Source: Mycobacteroides chelonae CCUG 47445
GTDB lineage: Bacteria; Actinomycetota; Actinomycetes; Mycobacteriales; Mycobacteriaceae
Assembly (NCBI RefSeq): GCF_001632805.1
Contig: NZ_CP007220.1
Span: 1,054,001 to 1,118,000 of the forward strand
Reading direction: 5' to 3'
DNA: 64,000 nt
Every line of letters begins with the position of its first letter. Positions within the stretch are counted from its first letter, which is position 1. A program made the position numbers and the translations under genes. Positions 17,212-25,226 of the stretch are shown piece by piece. The notes below the pieces were generated by a model. The model worked only from the letters and a program-made list of their open reading frames with translations. It did not search any database and was not told the DNA's origin.

Positions 17212-17665
17212 GGGAACAAGGGTCAGCAATGCGGACATCGACAGGATCTTCGGCCAGGCGATGCCGTCTTTGGGTCCAGATGAACGCGATGTGAACGATT
17301 CGCGCGGCGTGCACGAAAGTGATCGGTGGTTGCGCGATAACGTGCCGCCCCATCACGGCTAAGGAATTCCCGCATATCGAACGCGTAAATCTGGCAGGTC
17401 GCGAAGTCGGGATACCCATTCGGGGTGTCGGTTCCCCCGTAGTACCGGGGCGTTTCCCAGCAAATTGCTCGTTCACCCAATTGTTAACCCGGGGATGTCT
17501 TGGGTTCGGCTAACTTCGGCTTCACATACGTGCCAGGAGTTGGGTGACTCCACCGCGAACAGAACTCGCGTTCAGATTGCCGCGTGGTCACCGTGCCGAT
17601 ATCATCCTTCTGTCCGTCGCTTAGGAATTTCTCATGTTCGCCATGAGTGGACTGATAGGAACAGA
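17212..17665 (+). other. 454-bp non-coding region upstream of the first porin
   Basis: No convincing gene on either strand; the short open frames lack ribosome sites and recognisable sequence. It is less GC-rich near 17460-17660 than its surroundings and probably holds the promoter and a long 5' leader for the first porin, as known for mspA of M. smegmatis. A purine-rich site (taggaacag) precedes the porin ATG. Confidence 0.5.
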
Positions 17666-18337
17666 ATGAAGCTGTTGAGCAAGGTATCGGGCTGGGCCCG
17701 CCACGGTCTGTTGGCGGTTGGCGCCCTAGTCATGACTCTTGTTGCTCTCTTTGCGACGGCGGCGACGGCGCATGCGGGTTTGGATGATGAGCTGACGCTG
17801 GTTGATGGCAAGGGTCGGACGCTGCGGATTCAGCAGTGGGACACGTTCTTGAATGGTGTGTTTCCGCTCGACCGCAACCGCCTCACCCGTGAGTGGTTTC
17901 ATTCGGGCCGTGCGGTCTATGAGGTGACTGGCCCTGGAGCCGATGCGTTCGAGGGCACCTTGGAGCTGGGTTATCAGGTGGGTTACCCCTGGTCGCTGGG
18001 TGTGGGGTTGAACTTCAACTACACGACCCCCAATACCTCGATTCTTTACGGTATTCCGAACGCCTTCGGTGGAAATCCGGAAGCCTCCTACATTCAGACC
18101 ACCAACCTGTTGCCTTCGGCGGGTATCAATGTTGACTTGGGCAACGGCCCTGGCATCCAGGAAGTGGCGACGTTCTCTGTGGCGATCGCGGGCCCTAAGG
18201 GTGCCGTTGCGGTCAGTAATGCGCATGGCACGGTGACCGGTGCGGCCGGTGGTGTGCTGCTGCGTCCCTACGCCCGGTTGATCAGTAGCGCTGGTGACAG
18301 TGTCACCACCTACGGCGAAACCTGGGACATGAAGTAG
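17666..18337 (+). CDS. MspA-family outer-membrane porin, copy 1
   Basis: MspA-type porin, 223 residues: signal peptide 1-37 ending AHA, mature protein of 186 residues starting GLDDEL. MspA subunits form an octameric outer-membrane channel for small hydrophilic solutes. Strong matches to MspA include QQWDTFLNGVFPLDRNRLTREWF, GPGIQEVATFSV and SNAHGTVTGAAGGVLLRP. The constriction segment of MspA (IDDGD, with two Asp) is replaced here by SILYGIP, without acidic residues, and the loop is two residues longer. The ATG at 17666 is chosen because it starts a classical signal peptide; the frame is open further up without coding look. Signal peptide and upstream DNA differ fully from the other two copies. 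Confidence 0.95.
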   Translation: MKLLSKVSGWARHGLLAVGALVMTLVALFATAATAHAGLDDELTLVDGKGRTLRIQQWDTFLNGVFPLDRNRLTREWFHSGRAVYEVTGPGADAFEGTLELGYQVGYPWSLGVGLNFNYTTPNTSILYGIPNAFGGNPEASYIQTTNLLPSAGINVDLGNGPGIQEVATFSVAIAGPKGAVAVSNAHGTVTGAAGGVLLRPYARLISSAGDSVTTYGETWDMK

Positions 18338-18452
18338 CGGGACTTCGCTGACGTCTGGACAACAAGCGTTTTCACACTGGGGTTCCTCCTGCTAGATTGA
18401 CGGCCTTACGTAGGTCGAGGCGCCGTCGCGCAGTCACTCAAGGGGAACTTTT

Positions 18453-19106
18453 ATGCGAGGTGGTGTGCGTCGGCCACTGCAATGGCTGGCCGCGGTATTC
18501 ATGCTCGTCGTGATGGCATTCACGGCCACTGCCACCGCGCATGCGGGTTTGGATGATGAGCTGACGCTGGTTGATGGCAAGGGTCGGACGCTGCGGATTC
18601 AGCAGTGGGACACGTTCTTGAATGGTGTGTTTCCGCTCGACCGCAACCGCCTCACCCGTGAGTGGTTTCATTCGGGCCGTGCGGTCTATGAGGTGACTGG
18701 CCCTGGAGCCGATGCGTTCGAGGGCACCTTGGAGCTGGGTTATCAGGTGGGTTACCCCTGGTCGCTGGGTGTGGGGTTGAACTTCAACTACACGACCCCC
18801 AATACCTCGATTCTTTACGGTATTCCGAACGCCTTCGGTGGAAATCCGGAAGCCTCCTACATTCAGACCACCAACCTGTTGCCTTCGGCGGGTATCAATG
18901 TTGACTTGGGCAACGGCCCTGGCATCCAGGAAGTGGCGACGTTCTCTGTGGCGATCGCGGGCCCTAAGGGTGCCGTTGCGGTCAGTAATGCGCATGGCAC
19001 GGTGACCGGTGCGGCCGGTGGTGTGCTGCTGCGTCCCTACGCCCGGTTGATCAGTAGCGCTGGTGACAGTGTCACCACCTACGGCGAAACCTGGGACATG
19101 AAGTAA
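18453..19106 (+). CDS. MspA-family outer-membrane porin, copy 2
   Basis: Second tandem porin, 217 residues. The signal peptide (1-31, ending TATAHA) is shorter and unrelated in sequence to that of copy 1, while the mature 186 residues are identical. The gene has its own ribosome site (aagggga before ATG 18453) and only 115 bp of upstream DNA, which suggests either its own short promoter or readthrough from copy 1. Expression under different leaders but production of the same pore is the visible design. Octamers could therefore contain products of all three genes. Confidence 0.95.
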   Translation: MRGGVRRPLQWLAAVFMLVVMAFTATATAHAGLDDELTLVDGKGRTLRIQQWDTFLNGVFPLDRNRLTREWFHSGRAVYEVTGPGADAFEGTLELGYQVGYPWSLGVGLNFNYTTPNTSILYGIPNAFGGNPEASYIQTTNLLPSAGINVDLGNGPGIQEVATFSVAIAGPKGAVAVSNAHGTVTGAAGGVLLRPYARLISSAGDSVTTYGETWDMK

Positions 19107-19328
19107 TTGCCATTACTTAATAGGAATGCTGCGGCCGGACGCTGCGCAGTTAATAACGGCGCGTAATCACAGAATCTGTGTATCGGCTGTGAGTTAGCTT
19201 GCCGGAAACATTCGGGAAACTCGCAGGGATGATTTGGCCGTTACGTTTGGCCCGCTTGGGCAACAATGTGGTCCTGGCGAAACAGGCATTGTCCAGGCGT
19301 GTATCCGCCCGAGTATTGAGGGAGCTAA

Positions 19329-20000
19329 ATGAGAACAGGTGGCATCTGGCAGGTCATGCACAACACCCTCATGCGATTGGTACTCGCGGTGGCTGGCGTG
19401 GTGGGGCTGGCAGTGATCGGGACGGCGACGGCGCATGCGGGTTTGGATGATGAGCTGACGCTGGTTGATGGCAAGGGTCGGACGCTGCGGATTCAGCAGT
19501 GGGACACGTTCTTGAATGGTGTGTTTCCGCTCGACCGCAACCGCCTCACCCGTGAGTGGTTTCATTCGGGCCGTGCGGTCTATGAGGTGACTGGCCCTGG
19601 AGCCGATGCGTTCGAGGGCACCTTGGAGCTGGGTTATCAGGTGGGTTACCCCTGGTCGCTGGGTGTGGGGTTGAACTTCAACTACACGACCCCCAATACC
19701 TCGATTCTTTACGGTATTCCGAACGCCTTCGGTGGAAATCCGGAAGCCTCCTACATTCAGACCACCAACCTGTTGCCTTCGGCGGGTATCAATGTTGACT
19801 TGGGCAACGGCCCTGGCATCCAGGAAGTGGCGACGTTCTCTGTGGCGATCGCGGGCCCTAAGGGTGCCGTTGCGGTCAGTAATGCGCATGGCACGGTGAC
19901 CGGTGCGGCCGGTGGTGTGCTGCTGCGTCCCTACGCCCGGTTGATCAGTAGCGCTGGTGACAGTGTCACCACCTACGGCGAAACCTGGGACATGAAGTAA
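19329..20000 (+). CDS. MspA-family outer-membrane porin, copy 3
   Basis: Third tandem porin, 223 residues, mature part identical to copies 1 and 2. ATG 19329 has a good ribosome site (gagggag); an inner ATG at 19353 (MHNTLMRLV) would give a shorter and more typical signal peptide ending TATAHA. The 222-bp upstream region is unlike those of the other copies. Copies 2 and 3 share six more bases after the stop codon (TAA plus ttgcc) where copy 1 has TAG. The gene is convergent with mscL. Confidence 0.95.
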   Translation: MRTGGIWQVMHNTLMRLVLAVAGVVGLAVIGTATAHAGLDDELTLVDGKGRTLRIQQWDTFLNGVFPLDRNRLTREWFHSGRAVYEVTGPGADAFEGTLELGYQVGYPWSLGVGLNFNYTTPNTSILYGIPNAFGGNPEASYIQTTNLLPSAGINVDLGNGPGIQEVATFSVAIAGPKGAVAVSNAHGTVTGAAGGVLLRPYARLISSAGDSVTTYGETWDMK

Positions 20001-20026
20001 TTGCCCTGGCGGGCCGGGCAGAAGAG

Positions 20027-20422
20027 TTAGGACGTCTTCTTCTGCTCGGCCAGCAGGTCGCGGATCTCGACGAGCAATTCGGCTTCGGTTTGAGCGGCAG
20101 GCTCTTCACCCGACTTGGCCAACCGCTCCTTGATCGTGTTGTACGGCAGCACCACCAGGAAGTAGACGACCGCCGCGATCAGGATGAAGTTGATGGTGGC
20201 GGTAATCAGGACGTTGAAGTCCAGATACTGGCCGCCGCCAATCCCCACCTTGAGCGCAGGGTGATCCGAATCGGGGCCAGTGCCTATCCGATTGATCAGC
20301 GGCTGAATGACGGCGTCGCTGAACTTGGTGACCAACGCGGTGAAGGCCGCGCCGATGACCACAGCGACCGCGAGGTCAATGACGTTGCCGCGCAGCAGAA
20401 AATCTCTGAATCCCTTGAGCAT
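20027..20422 (-). CDS. mscL: Large-conductance mechanosensitive channel MscL
   Basis: 131-residue MscL, two membrane helices: TM1 about 14-43 ([20 protein letters not shown], with the gate-forming pattern) and TM2 about 68-92. The N-terminal amphipathic [13 protein letters not shown] and the C-terminal helix with acidic/Lys ends are typical. The pentameric channel releases solutes on hypo-osmotic shock. Equivalent to Rv0985c but separated from moaB2 by the three porins. Confidence 0.96.
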   Translation of the reverse strand: MLKGFRDFLLRGNVIDLAVAVVIGAAFTALVTKFSDAVIQPLINRIGTGPDSDHPALKVGIGGGQYLDFNVLITATINFILIAAVVYFLVVLPYNTIKERLAKSGEEPAAQTEAELLVEIRDLLAEQKKTS

Positions 20423-20431
20423 GGTCTGACA

Positions 20432-21106
20432 CTAACGCAAGGTCAGCGTTATCGCTTGTACTAACGCAGTTGCGGCGACACGATTTGCCTGCTGCGGCGG
20501 CAATGCGACCATTACCACCCGCTGCGTCCCAACGCCTTTGGTTGAGGGTTTCGGTGACACCAGCACCACCACGGCGCCGGTGGCCAGCACGGCGGGTTCG
20601 GGTGGCGCGGCATCCGGTGCACCGGGCCCGTGATCGGCCACGGTGAGGATGTCGACGATATCTCCGGTGCGGATCATGTCGAGGGTGGCGGCATCGCCCA
20701 GCGGCACCGGGACGATGCGCGCGTCCTTGCCGGCAGCCGACTCGGCCAATCGCGGGCCCAACACGCGTAAATCGGTGAGCATTTCCCCTCGACGAACCGG
20801 CCCGGCGAGCGTCGCACCGACAAGGGTTCCCGTGTTGGTACTGACCCCGTCGGGAAGGATTGTCGAGGAACGCCTTTCGAGTCGTACGTCATCGCCGGTC
20901 AGGATCGTGCCGGGATGCAGGTCATGGACGGCGACCAACACCTCGACGCGATCGTTCGCCGGATCGGGACGAAATGCCAGCACGGCCGCGAACAGCACCA
21001 GGATCGCCGCCGCGATTCGCCGGGCCAATGCTGAGCGTGCCCAATCGGGGCGAAGTGCCGCCGATACGCGCTGCAGCGCAGTGGGATCGAGAGGCGAACG
21101 GGCCAT
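20432..21106 (-). CDS. SAF-domain membrane protein (CpaB/RcpC-like), Rv0990c-like
   Basis: 224-residue protein with one membrane helix (about 29-45, ARRIAAAILVLFAAVLAF) followed by a SAF domain (about 50-115: VEVLVAVHDLHPGTILTGDDVRLERR, GATLAGPVRRGEMLTD). The C-terminal half carries GDIVDILTV and VVLVSPKPS patterns as in pilus-assembly CpaB proteins, though no pilus genes are near. Location beside ruc matches Rv0990c. Function unknown. It begins 65 bp beyond the ruc stop on the same strand. Confidence 0.8.
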   Translation of the reverse strand: MARSPLDPTALQRVSAALRPDWARSALARRIAAAILVLFAAVLAFRPDPANDRVEVLVAVHDLHPGTILTGDDVRLERRSSTILPDGVSTNTGTLVGATLAGPVRRGEMLTDLRVLGPRLAESAAGKDARIVPVPLGDAATLDMIRTGDIVDILTVADHGPGAPDAAPPEPAVLATGAVVVLVSPKPSTKGVGTQRVVMVALPPQQANRVAATALVQAITLTLR

Positions 21107-21170
21107 GCCCTCACGCTAGGTCGACGTGCATCCCCACGTCAGCAGGCAATGTGCCGCTGTGGATAACTCG

Positions 21171-21497
21171 TCAGCTGGCGGCAGCGGATGCGGTGGCGGT
21201 GGATGTCGAGCTGGAGGAACTTGAGGTGCTCGACGTCGATGAGCTACTCGCCGAGGACTCGGAGGACTTGGATTCACTCTTGCTGCCGGAATCGCTCTTC
21301 GAGGCGGCGTCCACGCTGCCCGAGCGGCTATCGGTGCGGTAGAAGCCGCTGCCCTTAAACACGATGCCCACCGAGTTGAACAGCTTGCGCAGCTTGCCCG
21401 AGCACTTCTGGCACACGGTCAGGGCATCGTCGGTGAACGCCTGGACGATGTCGAACTTGTCGCCGCAGTCGGCACACGCATAGGAATAGGTGGGCAT
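21171..21497 (-). CDS. ruc: FmdB-type zinc-ribbon chaperone Ruc
   Basis: 108-residue protein, Rv0991c-like (Ruc, a redox-regulated chaperone of actinobacteria that acts with the Hsp70 system). N-terminal zinc ribbon with CADC and CQKC pairs (about residues 8-33), a Phe/Gly segment, then a disordered tail of about 50 residues that is almost only Ser, Thr, Ala and acidic residues. The ATG at 21497 is used; the longer open frame lacks family similarity. The low-complexity tail is a family trait and not a frameshift. It lies next to the folate cyclo-ligase gene as in M. tuberculosis. Confidence 0.88.
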   Translation of the reverse strand: MPTYSYACADCGDKFDIVQAFTDDALTVCQKCSGKLRKLFNSVGIVFKGSGFYRTDSRSGSVDAASKSDSGSKSESKSSESSASSSSTSSTSSSSSSTSTATASAAAS

Positions 21498-21587
21498 GAG
21501 GGGTCCTCCAGGAACTGGCAAGCCATGAAACGCCACTAGCACTCTACCGTTTGGAGTGCTAGGTCCGCCACTGGGCGACCTGGGGAT

Positions 21588-22130
21588 TCAGCCGAGTGTG
21601 ACCAATCCGTCTGCCGTCAGCGCCTGGGCCACCGGCACATCGTGCGGACCGGCCGGGATGTCATCGAGTATCTCGCCGACATAGAGGGGTGCGATCAGCA
21701 CCACGGAGGGCGCGGCGAACCTCAGTGATCGGTCATAAAAGCCCGCGCCACGGCCCAGCCGGTTTCCCCGTCTGTCCACCGCGAGTGCCGGGACGAATAT
21801 CAGCTCGGCGTCGGCAAGGGCAGCGGGACCGAACACCGGCGGCGCCGGTTCCCGCAGCCCGAAGGGTGCGTCCATGAGCTCTCCGGGTCGGTACTGACCC
21901 CAGCTCAGTGATGTTGGGGTCCCCGTCTCGTCATGACGTGCGACGGGTAGCAGAACGTGGACACCGCGGGTCGCTAGAGCGTCGAGCATCTCCACCGTCC
22001 CGGGCTCGGATCCGACCGGTAGGTAGGCGGCGACCACCGAAAGCCCCGAAGTCGCGGTTGCGACATGCGCGGCGAGTGCGGCGTTCTGTTTTTCGCGATC
22101 GGTAGGCGACATCGCCCGTCGTGCCTGCAC
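21588..22130 (-). CDS. 5-formyltetrahydrofolate cyclo-ligase (start uncertain)
   Basis: ATP-dependent enzyme converting 5-formyl-THF to 5,10-methenyl-THF. Seen: YLPVGSEPGT, the LIFVPALAVDRRGNRLGRGAGFYDRSL signature and a C-terminal HDVPVAQALTADGLVT. From GTG 22130 the protein has 180 residues, but the in-frame codons just upstream read KDVLRQQI, which fits the conserved N-terminal helix of the family. Between an in-frame TAG near 22246 and 22130 there is no ATG, GTG or TTG; only CTG, ATT or ATC codons could start a fuller protein. It is divergent from galU. Confidence 0.85.
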   Translation of the reverse strand: MQARRAMSPTDREKQNAALAAHVATATSGLSVVAAYLPVGSEPGTVEMLDALATRGVHVLLPVARHDETGTPTSLSWGQYRPGELMDAPFGLREPAPPVFGPAALADAELIFVPALAVDRRGNRLGRGAGFYDRSLRFAAPSVVLIAPLYVGEILDDIPAGPHDVPVAQALTADGLVTLG

Positions 22131-22246
22131 AATCTGTTGCCGCAGGACGTCCTTGATGTTCTCTGGGGTGTTCTGGGGAGAGCCGATTCCGTGACGGTAC
22201 CGCCTTACCCACGCAATCCCGTGGTCAGTGGTTAGGGTGAGTGGCT

Positions 22247-23176
22247 ATGACGGCCCCTGACGTGTCCATCCCGCGCACCGCCGTGGTGCCCGCCGCAGGT
22301 CTGGGCACCCGGTTTCTGCCGGCAACCAAGACTGTGCCCAAGGAACTACTCCCGGTGGTCGATACCCCGGGTATCGAGCTGGTAGCGGAGGAGGCGGCCG
22401 AGGCCGGTGCCGAACGCCTGGTGATCGTCACCTCGGAGGGCAAGGACGGCGTCGTCGCGCATTTCGTCGAGGACTTGGTGCTGGAGGGCACGCTCGAGGA
22501 CCGCGGTAAGCACGCCATGCTTGAGAAGGTGCGCCGCGCACCGGGACTTATCAAGGTGCAATCGGTGGTCCAGGCCGAGCCGCTAGGCCTCGGGCATGCG
22601 GTGGGCTGTGTGGAGCCTGTCCTTGACGACGATGAAGACGCCGTTGCGGTGCTGCTGCCTGATGACCTGGTGTGGCCGCGGGGCGTATTGGAAACCATGG
22701 CCAAGGTTCGGGCCAAGCGCGGTGGCTCGGTGCTCTGCGCCATCGAGGTGCGCCCCGACGAGATCAGTTCCTATGGCGCATTTGACGTCGAGATCGTCCC
22801 CGACGCGGCCAATCCAAATGTGTTGCGCGTCAAGGGGATGGTGGAGAAACCAAAGGCAGAGGATGCGCCGTCGAACTATGCCGCGGCCGGGCGTTATCTG
22901 CTGGACCGGGTCATTTTCGATGCGCTCAAGCGGATTCCACGGGGCGCGGGCGGCGAGCTGCAGCTCACCGACGCCATCGCCTTGCTGATCGACGAGGGAC
23001 ACCCGGTGCATGTCGTCGTGCATCGCGGATCACGACACGACCTGGGAAATCCTGGCGGCTATCTCAAGGCTGCTGTTGACTTTGCGTTGGACCGCGACGA
23101 TTACGGTCCGGGCTTGCGGCAGTGGCTGGTCGAGAGGCTGGGCTTGGGACCGACCACGCTGCCTGATTCCGAGTAA
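22247..23176 (+). CDS. galU: UTP-glucose-1-phosphate uridylyltransferase GalU
   Basis: 309-residue nucleotidyltransferase, Rv0993-like. N-terminal signature VVPAAGLGTRFLPATKTVPKELLPV with the catalytic Arg/Lys, then PLGLGHAVGC and LPDDLVW, the EISSYGAFDV segment and the MVEKP motif. It makes UDP-glucose for cell-envelope glycans. ATG 22247 is favoured over GTG 22241 because nothing distinguishes them except the ATG; neither has a clear ribosome site, so a leaderless message is possible. Confidence 0.95.
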   Translation: MTAPDVSIPRTAVVPAAGLGTRFLPATKTVPKELLPVVDTPGIELVAEEAAEAGAERLVIVTSEGKDGVVAHFVEDLVLEGTLEDRGKHAMLEKVRRAPGLIKVQSVVQAEPLGLGHAVGCVEPVLDDDEDAVAVLLPDDLVWPRGVLETMAKVRAKRGGSVLCAIEVRPDEISSYGAFDVEIVPDAANPNVLRVKGMVEKPKAEDAPSNYAAAGRYLLDRVIFDALKRIPRGAGGELQLTDAIALLIDEGHPVHVVVHRGSRHDLGNPGGYLKAAVDFALDRDDYGPGLRQWLVERLGLGPTTLPDSE

Positions 23177-23199
23177 CGCTCAAGAAGAGAAGGGCACCA

Positions 23200-24507
23200 G
23201 TGCGTTCGGTCGAGGAGCAGCAGGCCAAAGTGACGGCGGCTGCGGTCGCGCCGCGCCCGGTTCGGGTGGCGATCGCCGAAGCCCAGGGTTTGTTGTGCGC
23301 CGAGGAAGTGGTGACCGCGCGGCCGCTACCCGGATTTGATCAGGCCGCCATCGATGGATACGCCGTGCGCAGCGTTGATGTGCAGGCCGCCGGTGGTGTG
23401 GTGCGCGTGATCAGCCCGGGTGAAGGTGGCGCCCCGGAGGACGAAGACGACCTCGAAGAATCTAGCGGCGAGATCGGAACGGTCGAATTGCCTGTGGTCG
23501 GGACGGTGCGGGTAGGCGAGCGCACCCCCACTCGGCTGCAGCCCCGGCAGGCCGTGCGGGTGCAGACCGGCGCCCCGATGCCGACATTGGCCGATGCGGT
23601 GCTGCCGTTGCGCTGGTCCGAGGGTGGTGAGTCGCGGGTCAAGGTGCTGCGCGCGGTGCGTTCGGGTGACTATGTGCGGCGCACCGGTGATGACGTGCAA
23701 CCCGGTGATGTCGCGGTCCGTGCGGGCACGATCATCGGCGCCGCGCAGGTTGGGTTGTTGGCCGCGGTGGGGCGTGACCGGGTGCTGGTGCATCCGCGGC
23801 CTCGGCTGTCGGTGATCAGCGTGGGTGGCGAGCTTGTCGACGTCGACCGCACGCCCGGCAACGGCCAGGTATATGACGTGAACTCCTATGCGCTGGCTGC
23901 TGCGGCCCGCGATGCCGGCGCCGATGTGAACCGGGTGGGCATCGTCAGCGCCGAGCCTGCCGCATTCCGCGAGGTGCTCGAGGGTCAGCTGAACCGGGCC
24001 GAGGTTGTTGTCGTCTCCGGCGCCGTCGGCGGTGCCGCCGCGGAAGGGATTCGCGAGGCGCTGTCGGCGCTGGGGGATATGGAGGTCGGGCGCATCGCGA
24101 TGCATCCGGGTTCGGTGCAGGGCTTCGGTCAGCTGGGACGTGACGCGGTGCCGACCTTCCTGCTGCCGGCGAACCCGGTGGGCGCCTTGGTGGTGTTCGA
24201 AGTGATGGTGCGGCCGCTGATCCGCCTTGCCCTGGGGCGCAGGCACGCGCAGCGCCGAATTGTCCAGGCGCGCACAGTTTCTCCTATTACCTCTATCGCC
24301 GGGCGCAAGGGTTTTCTGCGTGGCCAGCTGATGCGCGATCAGGACACCGGCGAGTATCTGGTGCAGATCTTGGGCGCGCCGGGTGCGTCCTCGCATCTTC
24401 TCGCGACGCTTGCGGAGGCCAATTGCCTCGTGATCGTGCCCGCCGAGGTGGAACAGGTTCGTACCGGGGAGATCGTCGAGGTCGCGTTCCTGGCGCAGCG
24501 CGGATGA
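23200..24507 (+). CDS. MoeA/gephyrin-like protein (MoeA1; likely Glp of cell division)
   Basis: MoeA-family protein of 435 residues, Rv0994-like. Domains in order: MoeA N-terminal domains (FDQAAIDGYAVRS, GAPMPTLADAVLP), the MoaB-like domain (VISVGGELVDV, NSYALAAAARDAG, VVSGAVGGAAAEGIREAL) and the beta-barrel C-terminal domain. The molybdate-loop pattern GTSGGVS of true MoeA is altered to SGAVGGAAAEG, and the acidic Asp/Glu loop at about 78-90 (EDEDDLEESSGE) is unusual. In Corynebacterium the equivalent protein Glp binds FtsZ and its receptor GlpR; the glpR equivalent is located downstream here. A cell-division role is therefore more likely than molybdenum insertion, by family knowledge. Confidence 0.87.
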   Translation: MRSVEEQQAKVTAAAVAPRPVRVAIAEAQGLLCAEEVVTARPLPGFDQAAIDGYAVRSVDVQAAGGVVRVISPGEGGAPEDEDDLEESSGEIGTVELPVVGTVRVGERTPTRLQPRQAVRVQTGAPMPTLADAVLPLRWSEGGESRVKVLRAVRSGDYVRRTGDDVQPGDVAVRAGTIIGAAQVGLLAAVGRDRVLVHPRPRLSVISVGGELVDVDRTPGNGQVYDVNSYALAAAARDAGADVNRVGIVSAEPAAFREVLEGQLNRAEVVVVSGAVGGAAAEGIREALSALGDMEVGRIAMHPGSVQGFGQLGRDAVPTFLLPANPVGALVVFEVMVRPLIRLALGRRHAQRRIVQARTVSPITSIAGRKGFLRGQLMRDQDTGEYLVQILGAPGASSHLLATLAEANCLVIVPAEVEQVRTGEIVEVAFLAQRG

Positions 24508-25157
24508 GCGTCTGGCGTCAAGAGAGTGCACATCCTGGTTGGCCGATGCCGCTGGGAAAACTGCGCGTGCCCACGGGAGTGGTGTCGGTGCGGCCCATCC
24601 GGTTGCGGGACGGGATGGCGTGGAGCCGGGCACGGCTGGCCGACCAGACGCATCTCCAACCGTGGGAACCGTCCTCGGAGGTCGACTGGATGGCGCGACA
24701 TGGCGTGTCGTCCTGGCCCGCGCTGTGTTCGGGTCTGCGGGCCGAGGCGCGTAAGGGGCGGATGATTCCGTGCGCGATCGAGCTGAACGGGAATTTCGTC
24801 GGGCAGCTGACGATCGGCAATATCGCGCATGGCGCGTTGCGCTCGGCCTGGATCGGGTACTGGGTGGTTAGTACGGTCACCCGGCAAGGGGTGGCAACCG
24901 CAGCGCTCGCACTGGGGCTAGACCACTGTTTCGGGCCCGTCACCCTGCATCGGGTGGAGGCGACGGTGCGGCCGGAAAACGGGGCCAGCCGTGCGGTGTT
25001 GTCCAAGGTCGGCTTCCGCGAGGAAGGCTTGCTCAAGCGGTATCTCGACGTCGATGGTGCCTGGCGTGACCATCTGTTGGTGGCGATGACCGTCGAGGAA
25101 GTGCGTGGATCGGTGGCCGCGATGCTGGTGCGATCCGGAAACGCCGCCTGGGCCTGA
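24504..25157 (+). CDS. rimJ: GNAT acetyltransferase, RimJ-like (Rv0995 position)
   Basis: 217-residue GNAT-fold acetyltransferase of the RimJ/RimL type. The core stretch runs from about 30 to 195: VVSVRPIRLRD, IELNGNFVGQLTIGNI, the acetyl-CoA loop VTRQGVATAAL, HRVEATVRPENGASRAVLSKVGFREEG and a final YLDVDGAWRDHLL. The RimJ family acetylates N-termini of ribosomal or other proteins; the target here is unknown. Its ATG overlaps the stop of the moeA/glp gene, so the two are translationally coupled. In M. tuberculosis the next gene is glpR, but here the DUF559 cassette intervenes. Confidence 0.88.
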   Translation: MSVWRQESAHPGWPMPLGKLRVPTGVVSVRPIRLRDGMAWSRARLADQTHLQPWEPSSEVDWMARHGVSSWPALCSGLRAEARKGRMIPCAIELNGNFVGQLTIGNIAHGALRSAWIGYWVVSTVTRQGVATAALALGLDHCFGPVTLHRVEATVRPENGASRAVLSKVGFREEGLLKRYLDVDGAWRDHLLVAMTVEEVRGSVAAMLVRSGNAAWA

Positions 25158-25169
25158 GCTCGTTCCTGC

Positions 25170-25226
25170 CGAGTCTGCGTCTCACGACGCTTTCGGGGGA
25201 AAAACCGTCGTGAGACGCAGGCTCGC
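25170..25226. repeat. 57-bp hairpin repeat A (downstream end of DUF559 gene)
   Basis: Left arm 25170-25189, loop 25190-25205 (ctttcgggggaaaaac), right arm 25206-25225; the arms pair at 19 of 20 positions. It is a direct repeat of 26113-26169 with three differences in 57. It contains the stop codon of the DUF559 gene and encodes its last 14 residues, and starts 12 bp after the stop of the acetyltransferase gene. Confidence 0.92.

Larger units (their letters stand above)
17768..20000 (+). repeat. Three 570-bp identical units inside the porin genes
   Basis: Units 17768-18337, 18537-19106 and 19431-20000 run from the gcgcatgcggg at the signal-peptidase site to the stop codon. I could find no base difference apart from the last base of the stop codon; the sense and the antisense translations of all three agree throughout, which supports identity at synonymous sites. 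Sequence diverges abruptly at both ends. Ongoing gene conversion or a very recent amplification are the explanations; short-read assembly could also force identity. Confidence 0.9.

Noticed and set aside
17726..18226. Identical antisense open frames inside all three porins.
   Set aside because: They are identical only because the sense genes are; composition is not protein-like, and there is no start signal.
17666..20000. Porin array as a transposon or integron.
   Set aside because: No transposase, terminal repeats or target duplications; the repeat units end at protein-coding borders.
21171..21330. Ser/Thr-rich end of ruc as a possible frameshift or misassembly.
   Set aside because: A disordered, Ser-rich tail is known for the FmdB/Ruc family, and the frame ends with a normal stop.
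23326..24633. Open frame of 435 codons on the minus strand over moeA/glp.
   Set aside because: Low-complexity His/Arg/Gly-rich translation typical of antisense frames; the plus-strand gene is clearly MoeA-like.
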